DNA of 64,000 nt, from NCBI RefSeq assembly GCF_024362695.1, contig NC_065406.1:7254001-7318000 (forward strand), given 5' to 3'. Numbering within the stretch: the first letter of the stretch is position 1; each line of letters starts with the position of its first letter. Source of the DNA: Pectinophora gossypiella (lineage: Eukaryota > Arthropoda > Insecta > Lepidoptera > Gelechiidae). Positions 36,736 to 47,214 of the stretch are shown in pieces. The notes under the pieces are model-generated. The model ran no database searches. It saw only the letters and a list, made by a program, of their open reading frames with translations, and was not told where the DNA came from. The translations under genes were made by a program, and so were the position numbers.

Positions 36736-38384
36736 AAAAGTACATTATATTCAATTGTTTAAATCATACTAGGTAGTACAAACAGCCCACAGAGCTCTGA
36801 CCAGTTTTTCAAATCTTCATCAGTAATTTAAAAAAAAAGAAATACACGTCCAGATAGTCTTATTTCATGTATTTTCCTTTTATTCCTCTTTAATTATTTC
36901 ACAACCCATTTAAAGCTAAATTTCATCACAATAAATGCAAGTTCATATTTAAAGGTACTCTAGTTGACTTTCATCTGGTTTAAACTTGGGTTAAACCCAA
37001 GAGTCACGTCATAAGGCGAGAATACTTTCAGAACATTATGAATAATTTAAACATAGACAGCGCCGCGTGAACAGCATTTTGATAAAACGCGTTGGATTTT
37101 TGAAATATTAAAATGAATATGGATAAAAGTGATAATTAGTTAGAATAAAGTAAAACGTTCCGAAGTCAGACTAGTTGGGCTCTAGCATATTATCATATGT
37201 TGGCTGTTATGGGTAAAGTTGTAAACATTGAGCTGCAACCCTTCTATAGGTACAATTATAATTTAATTTTAAATAGTCATAAGGTTGATTTTAATACTTT
37301 TCGTTTTTGCCTATTCAAACACTTTTACTTTTACACTTTTGTTTGTAATATAAATATGCCTATAACATTTAATTTTGGGTGAGATATTTTGAATTATATA
37401 CATAAGGAAATAGTAGAGACAGTTCTAAATAAAACCATATTATTTTGATTAATTAAATTAAAATAAAAAACCTCACCGCACACCGCAGTACAATGTGAAA
37501 TATCATGTGAAAGTAAACAAAATAATTTAGGCCACAGTAAATTATTATACAACATACCTATACAACACCCTAGAATTTAAAGTAACCCGACACTGGCAAA
37601 ATGGGGTTAAAATCAAGGACGATCGTATATTACGGCTCACCCCTGGCGCCGTGTCGTCTCATCGAACGTAAATATGCTGTTTTTAGGGTTCCGTAAATCT
37701 CTATAGGTATTACAAACCCGTAGTAAGCTAGTGAAGCACAAAGTGATAAATATAATGAGTCATTGCGATCCTTAAAGCTTGTTTTAGCTAATTCTATATG
37801 AAAATTAAATGTCGCTGTTTAATCTAAAATAAATATAGTTCCCATAAATATACGATTGGGAAGACATTTTAAAAGATACTTTTTTCATCTAAAGTGAATT
37901 TTCTAAAGTTTTTTTTACGTTTTCACTTACCTTATATTGGACGCTTTCGGTTACTGTAAGCTACGGAACCAATATTAATTTTAACGTGGCACACTTAACA
38001 GGTTAGATTGCTCCCTTCCTTTAATTTGTATCATACACGCAGCTCTTTATTGTTTTGAAATTGTATGAGTACTTCAATATAATGTAAACATTTGAAATGT
38101 TTATTCTATTCTTGATTCTGAACGCTTGATCTCACATTGAGAGTCAAGCGTTCTTTAAATAAGGCTATCAAGGCTTTTATGTTATACTAGCTTTTGCCCG
38201 CGACTTCGTCCGCGTGGCGTGTTATATAAGAGAGAGATCATTGTGTGTGTGGGAGTGCATATCAAATTTCAAGCATCTAACTTATGCAGTTTAGATTTTT
38301 TCATACAATTTTTTTCCCAATAACTCCCATTTTTCAAAATACAGACAAAAATAAACTTTATATTTACTAAGGTATGCATGAATG

Positions 38385-38580
38385 CTAGATTGAATCAATT
38401 GATTGAATTGATTTTTTTTTTAATTGATTGTTCATTGATTTTTAATTTTAATACACACTTCCTCTCTTCCCTTCAACGTTGCTGTGCCCTACAGGGTCCA
38501 TGTTTTAGTTCCTATGCCTATGTAACACCCCATTGTACTACATGGAATGCAATAAATAATTTAATTGAATTGAATTGAAA
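38385..38580 (+). mobile_element. Short retroelement tail inserted in the 38186 element
   Basis: This stretch breaks the first tandem unit of the surrounding element and ends in a ttgaattgaattgaa run after tggaatgcaataaataattt, like a retroposon 3' tail. The surrounding unit resumes at 38581 (acatctatcttacgcggttt). Confidence 0.45.
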
Positions 38581-39000
38581 ACATCTATCTTACGCGGTTT
38601 CGATTTTTTCTAACTAACTCCCGTTTCCTTGGGAATTTTGCAATATCCTGTTGCAACTAAGCTTAAGTTAACTAAGGTACCTGCATGCCAAATTTCAAGC
38701 GTCTAACTTAAGCGGTTTAGATTTTTCATACAAAAGGATTTTCTCGCTAATTTCCGTTCCCGTGGGAATTCCTTTCTTAGTGCACCTCTACGGTACCTAA
38801 GCTATGTCCCTTTCAAATTTAAAATGCCTACGTTTAGCCGTTCAGGCTATGCGTTGATATGTCAGTCACTGAGTCAGTCAGTTTCTCCTTTTATTTAGAT
38901 TTGATTTTTTCATACAAATGTTTTTTCCCGCTAACTACCGTTCCCGTGGGAATTTTGTAATATCCTGTTGCAACTAAGATTTAAGTTTACTAAAGTACCT

Positions 39001-40000
39001 GCATGCCAAATTTCAAACGTCTAACTTGAGTGGTTTAGATTTTTCATACAAAAGGATTTTCCCGCTAAATCCCGTTCCCGTGGGAATTTCGGGAATTCCT
39101 TTCTTAGTGCAACTCTACGGTATCTAAGGTACCTGCGTGCCAAATTTCAAACATCTAACTTGAATGGTTTAGATTTTTCATACAAAAGGATTTTCCCGTT
39201 AATTCCCGTTCCCGTGGGAATTTCGGGAATTACTTTCTTAGTGCACCTCCACGGTACCTACGGTACCTGCATGCCAAATTTCAAACGTCTAACTTGAGTG
39301 GTTTAGATTTTTCATACAAAAGGATTTTCCCGCTAATTCCCGTTCCCGTGGGAATTTCGGGAATTCCTTTCTTAGTACACCTCTACGGTATCTAAGATAC
39401 CTGCATGACAAATTTCAAACATCTAACTTGAATGGTTTAGATTTTTCATACAAAAGGATTTTCCCGCTAATTCCCGTTCTCGTGGGAATTTCGGGAATTC
39501 CTTTCTTAGTGCAACTCTACGGTATCTAAGGTATCTGCATGCCAAATTTCAAACGTCTAACTTGAGTGGTTTAGATTTTTCATACAAAAGGATTTTCCCG
39601 CTAATTCCCGTTCTCGTGGGAATTTCGGGATTTCCTTTCTTAGTGCACCTCTACGGTACCTAAGGTATCTGCATGCCAAATTTCAAACGTCTAACTTGAG
39701 TGGTTTAGATTTTTCATACAAAAGGATTTTCCCGCTAATTCCCGTTCCCTTGGGAATTTCGGGAATTCCTTTCTTAGTGCACCTCTACGGTATCTAAGGT
39801 ACCTGCATGCCAAATTTCAAACGTCTAACTTGAGTGGTTTCGATTTTTCATACAAAAGGATTTTCCCGCTAATTCCCGTTCCCGTAGGAATTTCGGGAAT
39901 TCCTTTCTTAGTGCACCTCTACGGTATCTAAGGTACCTGCATGCCAAATTTCAAACGTCTAACTTGAGTGGTTTAGATTTTTCATACAAAAGGATTTCCC
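39001..40000 (+). repeat. Tandem array, 134-bp period, about 7.4 copies
   Basis: Each unit starts near gcatgccaaatttcaaacgt and includes ttcatacaaaaggattttcc, an inverted ggaatttcgggaattcc and cacctctacggtatctaagg. Unit starts are at 39001, 39135, 39269, 39403, 39537, 39671, 39805 and 39939, every interval being exactly 134 bp. Units differ by a few substitutions. The array ends within the eighth unit at about 40000. Confidence 0.9.
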
Positions 40001-40129
40001 TTCACTACTCTGCTCCTATTGATTGTAGCGTGATGAAAAGTATACTATAACCTGTCCAGGAGTGTGAAGAATAATTGTACCAAGTTTCATTAAAATCCGT
40101 CCAGTAGTTTTTGTTTCTATAAGGAACAT

Positions 40130-40166
<37 letters not shown>

Positions 40167-40293
40167 AATTTTACTGATTGCATTTTTGGCATCAGTATCG
40201 ACCACTTATCACCCCCTGATAATTATTTTGAAAAAATATTTAATGTACAGAATTGACTTCTCTACAGATTTATTATAAGTATAGATTTACACT

Positions 40294-40499
40294 CTTCTTC
40301 TTCTATCGTGTGGGTTGAGAGGGTTACTATTGAGCCGCCAAAGGCCCCTGACATGACTCACGTAACGACTACTTACTTACATCAGTAAGTAGTAACCGGG
40401 ACCAACGGCTTAACGTGCCTTCCGAAGCACGGATCGTCTTACTTTCGGACAATCAGGTGATCAGCCTCCAGGTGGTCCTAACCAAACTAGGGATCACAT
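40294..40499 (-). mobile_element. SINE family 1, headless copy, 9-bp TSD
   Basis: Reverse-orientation SINE body, beginning gtgatccctagtttggttag and ending at tatcgtgtggg. ATTTACACT flanks it at 40285-40293 and 40500-40508. It starts at the same internal base as the copy at 19705-19953. Confidence 0.75.
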
Positions 40500-40579
40500 A
40501 TTTACACTTATCCATAGCTTACATATTTTTTTATATAATAAAGAGGTAAACGTCGTGAATTTGTTACAAACAAACTATA

Positions 40580-40786
40580 CAGAGTGTTAATGACATCGTA
40601 ACGAATAGGTACTGAGGGAGAATTCGCCAAATTCATGCTTTTTTCTTATGTTTTTAAATTTATACATTTTTTTTATAAATATTATCAGTTCCATTCTTTT
40701 GTGACGGAAAATTCCACTTTATTAACTCAGAATCATGGTCTGAATCATCCTCTTAAGTATTCGTTACGATGTCACCAACTTGTATT
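40580..40786. mobile_element. MITE, gtgttaatgacatcgtaacg family
   Basis: Left end gtgttaatgacatcgtaacg + aata and right end tattcgttacgatgtcaccaac are inverted repeats, with ccattcttttgtgacggaaa and attaactcagaatcatggtc inside. Related to 21459-21780. Confidence 0.65.
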
Positions 40787-42015
40787 TGTATGTATTGCAT
40801 TTACTTCACACTAGCATGCTTGCGACGTTGAATAATAGTTTAGTTTTAGTTGAATATTTTTTAACAGCATGATTTTCAGTAGGAGTATATTTGACAACCG
40901 AAATACACGGGACGGAGGCGCGGGCGGAAAGCAATATACCTTGCGAAAGACAGGCTAGTTATCTGTACGTAGCGTGCACCAGTAAATTACGAGGGTGGAC
41001 AGGGGTCATCTGGATCAGAGTTAATACCTGTTGAGTTACAGTCCGGATTACGCCACTCTAACCTTTAGACCTTAAGTGGAATTAATGTATGAACTTGTAC
41101 ATGTAGATGGGTAATACTGGATAAATCAATATTCGGCCATATTACAGCATATTGCATATTCAAGTTGGATGGAAGTTACAAGTTAGTTTTGCAATATGAG
41201 GCAATTACTTAGTAAACTATGATGTATACTTTACATATTATCTAAAACAATAATGATTTCATTTTGGTACTTAAGTACATTTGTTTTTATGAAAAATAAC
41301 GACCGAACTAATTTGTATTTTTTAAATAATAAGTTACCTAAATAAGTATGTTTAAAAACAAAACAAAATATAAAATACTTTCGGATAATGCGGCTAAAAT
41401 GCCTGAATTCCAAAATGAAAAGATATAGCATCCAAGCAAAATGTATAAAGATTTTATCCATTCGCAGGTGCATACTCAAGCGCAATTTTAGGCGGCAGCG
41501 GAAAGCCGTAGCTGTGCTTAGGCTACAATACGAACGGAGATAGCTTTGAGAAACGGCTGCCTAGAATTTTATTGTTACGGCCTTCTTTTGCAGAAAATGC
41601 TTTGAAGATTCTAGTCTTACAAAAGTTGAAACGCAGGTCATTGTCCGAACGTAAGGTCATTGTCCGAATTTGCAAGATGACGCTGACGTTATGCGAAACA
41701 AGGCAATATTCCCTGCCATTGATCTTCTTTGCGTACCTCGCTATGCAACATAAGAAAAGTTTTGTTTTTGTGTGCAATCAGTAGCTACAAAAGTTGGCAA
41801 AAAGGGGCGCGGCGTACTTTAACAATGACTTTCCTTATTGCTTCAATTTTGTTGAAGTCACATCTGAGAAGGGGGCGCGAGGCACACATATCTCACCGAC
41901 TATTTGTTTAATCAAAAATATATGTTACAATGTTGTCTTTCTCCCGATTCGCTCTTACACATATAAGTATGTAAGTTTAAGAGCGTATAATATTGGTGCT
42001 CATTCCTGTAAATAC

Positions 42016-42345
42016 CATCTAATTTTATTTTAAGTTATATCTGTTACTTTCTTATCCGCCGAAAAGGAAAGGGACGGGTAATCGACAAGCATAAAACTTA
42101 TAGAACACACGTCAATTTTAAGCACAAATCTAAAACAACCGTCTAAAAATTTTACATCAGTCAATAACACAGGAAAGTAGACAGCACGTCAAACGGATTG
42201 CATACCAGCGACATACCCTTTTGATTCGCCCGGGTTATCATTCATTTACTCATTCTTCCTAAAATTAAGAGCTGTGAATCATCCGTCCCTTTCCTTTTCG
42301 ACGGATATGAAAATGACGGATATAACTTAAAATAAAATTAGGCGG
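42016..42345. mobile_element. MITE with about 70-bp arms
   Basis: Arms 42016-42083 and 42270-42345 are reverse complements (tctaattttattttaagtta..., aaggaaagggacgg / ccgtccctttccttttcgac, taacttaaaataaaattag). It lies inside the element at 41911-43168. Confidence 0.65.
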
Positions 42346-42410
42346 TGTCTGCAGGAATCGGGGCCATTATCTGACTATAAACATACTCAAAAAAGTATTT
42401 GTTGAGGTTT

Positions 42411-42490
42411 GGTGCATTTGTTGGTTTGTTTAAGTGTAACATTGTGTGAATTAAGCTGTAAGCTCCCCAAACAAAATAAAATAAATAAAT
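42411..42490 (+). mobile_element. LINE 3' tail
   Basis: gtttaagtgtaacattgtgt ... agctgtaagctccccaaaca then an aaaataaaataaataaat tail. It interrupts one of the two direct repeats of the surrounding element. Confidence 0.5.
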
Positions 42491-44049
42491 AAGGTCTAAA
42501 TAGATAATACTTTAAAGCAGAAAATATTGATCTCTTGGTAAGAAAAACATTAAAGAGAGGATGAATATGTTACCAGTTCATCGCTTATGTTAACACGTAA
42601 ACCAGAAAAATAGATAGGAAAAAAACACGCAGTCGTCTGCGAATTCAAAGAGAAAACCGAAGCGTAGACGTGTAGCTAATGTCTACGGTTCGCTTTACAC
42701 CGTGTGGTGCATCGAGTACTAAATAGCGACCTGTGTAGCCTGCATAAACAGTCTACCATGGGTACCTTTGTATGTAAGTAAGTGCAAATTGACTTACTGT
42801 TCCCGCTTTATTTAAAATCACTTTATATAACAAATATTACAGAATTATTTATTTCGGACTGATTGAAGCTGGGCCTCTGCGCAATAGTGGGATGATAGTT
42901 TTATTTAATTCATAATTACCCCTCAATCAATTTATCCCTTTAATCAATCCTTAACAAAACACGATCACTCCAAGTGAGAAAAAAAAATTTTTGGTAAGAA
43001 GAGTGATGTGTAATGTTATCTGACTATAAACATACTCAAAAAAAAGTATTTGTTCAGGTTCTTATTGAAAGAGGCAATGTCTAAATAGATAATATTATAC
43101 GCTCTTAAACTTACATATGTGTAAGAGCAAGTCTGGAGAAAGACAACATTGTAACAAATTTTTGATTAAGTAACTCAAAGTTACTCACTATATGTAAACA
43201 AAAGTTGGTTTTATATTTTGGGTTTGTCCGTAATGCTGCGATTGAAAGGACCTTATAGTACAGAATATATAATAGTACCTACAAGTAGTACTAATAATAG
43301 TGCCGGCGTAAATGGTTGTGTAAAGGCATGCATAGATAAGTGTCTCTGGTGTAACAGAGTTATCCGACCCGATACATATTATGCACAGTATAAACGATTA
43401 TGTGGTGCCGGAAGTGGTCTAATCTATAAGCAATGAAGCAAGTAAACTATAATCCTGCATTAAAGTTTGAATGAAAGAGAGCCGTCAAGAGAGTTCGTCT
43501 GAACCGTAATATTGCTGTAAGTAAATTACAGTAATAAATCATGAATATATGATCGCTCCATTAGAAACATAAGTGTGATATTGATGTACCACATTTGTCA
43601 TTAAAATAAGTAACAAAGAAGACAAAGTACCTAATTACACATCTAAAATCATTACTAACTACTAACTCTGAAAATATCATAATAATAGGACACGATCCAG
43701 TCACGCAACACAAGTTAGCGCGGCCTGAAATTTCTGAAAACTGGCCACCCAAAGAACAAAAATATTGTCCCCCTCCTTTGTTATTCGACTCACGCCGAAC
43801 CGGTCACGTCTACATCCAATAATTCTGCTCTGAGTCATCCCGGTCGCTACAATTTTCACCAGAGAATAGCAAACATGTCGCATATGAAATCCCAAACTGT
43901 CTTACCTAAAATAAATATGAGATGTATATAGAAAACGAAAATGATGTCTCTTCTCTACAATATAGCAAGACTGTCAAGATTTTTTGATGTAATAAACAAA
44001 TATTTACGAGCGTAGACGGCTCAATAGACTTTCATACAAGGGTTGCTTT

Positions 44050-44175
44050 TTTTTGACGTGACTTATGTAGATTTACCGCAAATGGCATTCATTTTTTTTA
44101 TTTTATTTTTATTTTATTTATGTAAGGAAAACATACAGCTTTTATAACACACATATGTAGTGCAATAGCCAATCA
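44050..44175. repeat. Dispersed repeat fragment plus LINE tail
   Basis: 44050-44092 matches the 18501 repeat (gacgtgacttatgtagattt). It is cut by a reverse LINE tail at 44093-44175 (attttatttttattttattt then atgtaaggaaaacatacagc). Confidence 0.45.
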
Positions 44176-44779
44176 AGTTTTTACCAAAGAATAATACCTG
44201 CTATTGGGTATTCAAAGAAAAGCAACAAACTGGATACTATGTTGTTAGAGTTCGATTTTCACTTGAGATGTCTCCGCGACCTGTGCAGGTTGCAGCTGCA
44301 TAGCACCCGCAAGTTTATTGGTATTACATAAAGTTATTGTAATATAATATAAAGGAGTGCTTTTGTCTATTTAGAAGTTGATTTAGGTTTAAGGATCAGG
44401 CTTTTTAGAATTTACATCACGGTGTATAAAGTGCGTAAAGTATTCTGCACTTTTTTTTAAAATAATCTTATATAATTACAGTGAATCAATAGTACTCGTA
44501 ATACATTCGCATTATTTTTCGCTACATTCTTGGTGAGTTATCTTTTTCTTTTTAAATTTTTGTAGACTCTATATAAACATTTAGGAAATCTAAAAGTGTC
44601 ATTATAATAATATAGTTTAGTCTTTCGTCCTGAGCTTTTTGAGACTAATAAATAAACTTTTACTACTTAACTCAGAAATCAATACACTGAAAAAGTCTTA
44701 TGTAGCTTTCACACTTTCGTGATGAATCATAAGTTTCATTTCGAATTACTGATGTATCAGTTGTAATATAACATAATTA

Positions 44780-44850
44780 TATAGCCTTTATATGTCCCAC
44801 CGCTGGGCACGGTCCTCCTCTCAATCTACCAGAGGAGGCACGGAAATCCA
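44780..44850 (-). mobile_element. SINE fragment, family 1b, reverse
   Basis: tatagcctttatatgtccca then ccgctgggcacggtcctcct is the reverse complement of the SINE 3' end found at 58990-59030. Confidence 0.55.
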
Positions 44851-45109
44851 CTCACTACGACCCTGACACCCCACTTTCTCTTCTTCCACCAAAATAAATC
44901 ATTTCAAATATAAATAAAACTCTTTTAACCCGACAAACTGTATTCCAACTTCTTTGACATTTAGCACAATAATCTTGTTAACATTTCTTTTGAAGACGAA
45001 TGGGACAGAGGACGCACTTTACTTTCACTAGGACACTGAAAACTCATCGGCATATACCGCATAACACTTTCCGCTTGAGGTGAAGTTTTCAGGTGAATAG
45101 GCAACAAGG

Positions 45110-45305
45110 CATGGATATAAACACGGTGTGGCAGGTTGTCGCGGGCCGCGGACGATCGCGCGCGCGGCCGGGAGTGAACTGCCGCCGTGCAGCCTCCGCC
45201 CGCCCCGCGCCGCACATCCGCGCATTTGCAGTGAAAGCTCCCCTACACTGCGGCGATCACCGCCCGCGATACATCGCGTAAGTTTTCCCCGTAGTTCTAT
45301 GGTAA
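45110..45305 (+). promoter_or_regulatory. GC-rich island, possible promoter/first exon
   Basis: About 170 bp with many CpGs (gcgggccgcggacgatcgcg), containing a gcagtgaaag initiator-like site, and followed by two good donor sites in plus sense (CATCGC|GTAAGT, exon end 45279, and TCTATG|GTAAGT, exon end 45302). Overlapping open frames on both strands look like by-products of the base composition. It could be the 5' UTR exon and promoter of the plus-strand Kazal-like gene 1.9 kb downstream, but nothing proves the link. Confidence 0.35.
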
Positions 45306-46624
45306 GTATATAAAAATAAAGGGAATATTTATGCATATAAATATTTTGTATCGCAAAAAATCTATAATGGGTTACTTACGCGTGCGCTTAAAAATCGTGC
45401 CAACAAGGTAAATTACCGAAAAATATTAAATTTAAAATTTTAAGATGCATCTGTAAAAATATTATATTGCAATTTAAGTAGCATTTCTATCGATTTATCA
45501 TAATAACAGGGCAATGTTTTTAAATATTTTATCTTTCATAAGCATAAAGATTCGTTGCTACATAACTACGAATCTACGGCGGCGTACGGTGCGTAGCTGC
45601 TACGAAAAAACCCATTTTTGTGTTGATGTACCACCGACTAAGTAAATGTTATTGGAGTAATCTATCATAAAGTCATTGATAACAAATAATGTATTATTTT
45701 AACTGGAAAGATAGTGACCGATTACCAACAAGGTACTACCGAGGGCCTTAATACCTACTCACGAGTTGGATATCGTACTTCATCCCGAGTATAATAAATA
45801 ATAATAATACACCATCAAATAAAACAGCTACCAGTTTTGAATAGGTACTTAATCATTTTCATATAAATCGCGTAAGTACAACAAAAAGGCGAATCACGCG
45901 CGATTGTAATGACGAATGAAGGATATCAAATTGAAATATACAGGGTGGCCCAGAAGTTCAGGTTCAAAATAAAAAAATAGATAGAAGGGCTCATTAGCTA
46001 CCAGAAACACCCCCATGTATGTTCAGCAATTATTTACGGTTTAGGAGATATGACCTATTTTGTACCTTTTTCTAGATTTTCTACCTTACTTCAGAAATAA
46101 TCATTTTGTCGCTATCCCTTTCTTAATAATTATTTTATTTGACTTCACAACTATGCCTGAGGCTGTGTACCGCTCAATCAAAGATAAATCAAAGTCAAAT
46201 CAAAAATAAAAAAAAAAGTTATCGGAAGTCAAAGTGAGAATTCGAGCAAAATTGTTACAGTTGTTAATAATTCGCCAAAGAATAATAAACACATGAGATT
46301 GTCATGGATCCTGAAAGTATTTCTAAAAACTGCTCCATTTAATAGGCTTTTAGAAACATCCAAAAAACGTACCCTTTATACGGGCAAAAAACTAAGTAAT
46401 TTGACCTCAAATATTGCAGGAAAGATTTGAAGGAAAATTTGACATTCTCATACAAGGTAGCTGCTTCTTTCTAACGTTGTTAAAGGTGCTCAAAGACAGA
46501 TTTTATTTTAGTATCCACGTAATTACTTTATCCTTTATAGTCATGCCATTTTCAAATCACTAGTAACGTTTTGTAAGCTTGTATATAAAAAAACTTTTTA
46601 TTTAAGTAATGATAATTTTTAATT

Positions 46625-46715
46625 GTATGGTCCCGGTCTCCCGGTTATGAGCCGTAAAATACCTCTGCCAACCCGCAGTGGAACAGGTTGGTGGAGTATG
46701 CCCCCCCCCATTACT
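46625..46715 (+). mobile_element. SINE fragment, family 1b
   Basis: gttatgagccgtaaaatacc, ccaacccgcagtggaacagg and ggtggagtatgccc match the middle of the SINE at 58704-59043. Confidence 0.55.
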
Positions 46716-47214
46716 TTTTCACAACGCAACGTCCATAGATGAGTTTTGAAATTTACTCAATCTATCATAGCACGTTGTTATCAACGTCGTACTTTCGAAA
46801 CTACCTACTATTTTAATTACTTATCTGTTTTGTTTTTCTTATTGTCTAGCATCTGGCGGGTTCTATCAAACTTATATATTTAGGAACAAAGAAAAAATCG
46901 TAACTTACTGTGTCTCTCTTCTTCTCTTCTCTTCTTCTTATAGGGCTCTAATAACAGATTTCCACTCCTCGCGATCATTTGCAGCCTCTGTAGCTTGCTC
47001 CCATGATATGCCGATAGGATACGACGATAGATGAAATTACCTATTGGTCGATTTATTTATTTTCTATGCAGAACCCTGATTTAAACCGATACGGTAATTA
47101 GGTACCTGATCTTGCAACTCAAATAACTTCATTAATGTCTACATAAAATTTAAATCTACTTTTGATTAAACCTATGGTATCTTCAGATTCCATCGGGAAA
47201 GCAAATACAATACA

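Larger units (their letters stand above)
38186..40287 (+). mobile_element. Dispersed element with 134-bp tandem array
   Basis: The left edge reads tactagcttttgcccgcgac + ttcgtccgcgtgg and the right part has ccgtccagtagtttttgttt, a (CAGA)n run at 40131-40163, then an end attataagtatagattt. Both edge motifs are, from memory, very common in insect genomes. Between them diverged units (38258, 38683) lead into the regular array at 39001-40000. The layout of conserved edges around a minisatellite resembles the Helentron-derived HINE/DINE-1 elements, but a LINE-like origin is not excluded. No coding frame. Confidence 0.55.
41911..43168. mobile_element. Large inverted-repeat element with nested insertions
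   Basis: Outer arms at 41911-41993 and 43091-43168 are reverse complements (aatcaaaaat, gttacaatgttgtctttctc, gctcttacacatat, gtaagtttaagagcgtataa). Inside, a direct pair tctgactataaacatactca occurs at 42370 and 43018, and gtctaaatagataata at 42492 and 43079, so part of the interior is duplicated. The MITE at 42016-42345 and a LINE tail at 42411-42490 have landed within. No transposase seen. Confidence 0.6.

Noticed and set aside
39001..40000. CRISPR array
   Set aside because: The units are contiguous 134-bp repeats with no unique spacers, in a eukaryotic genome.
45028..45336. 102-codon minus-strand protein over the GC island
   Set aside because: Same reason: its Arg/Gly/Ala-rich stretch follows from base composition, and it conflicts with the plus-strand donor sites.
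45944..46030. Mariner-like element starting cagggtggcccagaagttca
   Set aside because: The left end looks like a terminal repeat, but I found no matching inverted end or transposase downstream.
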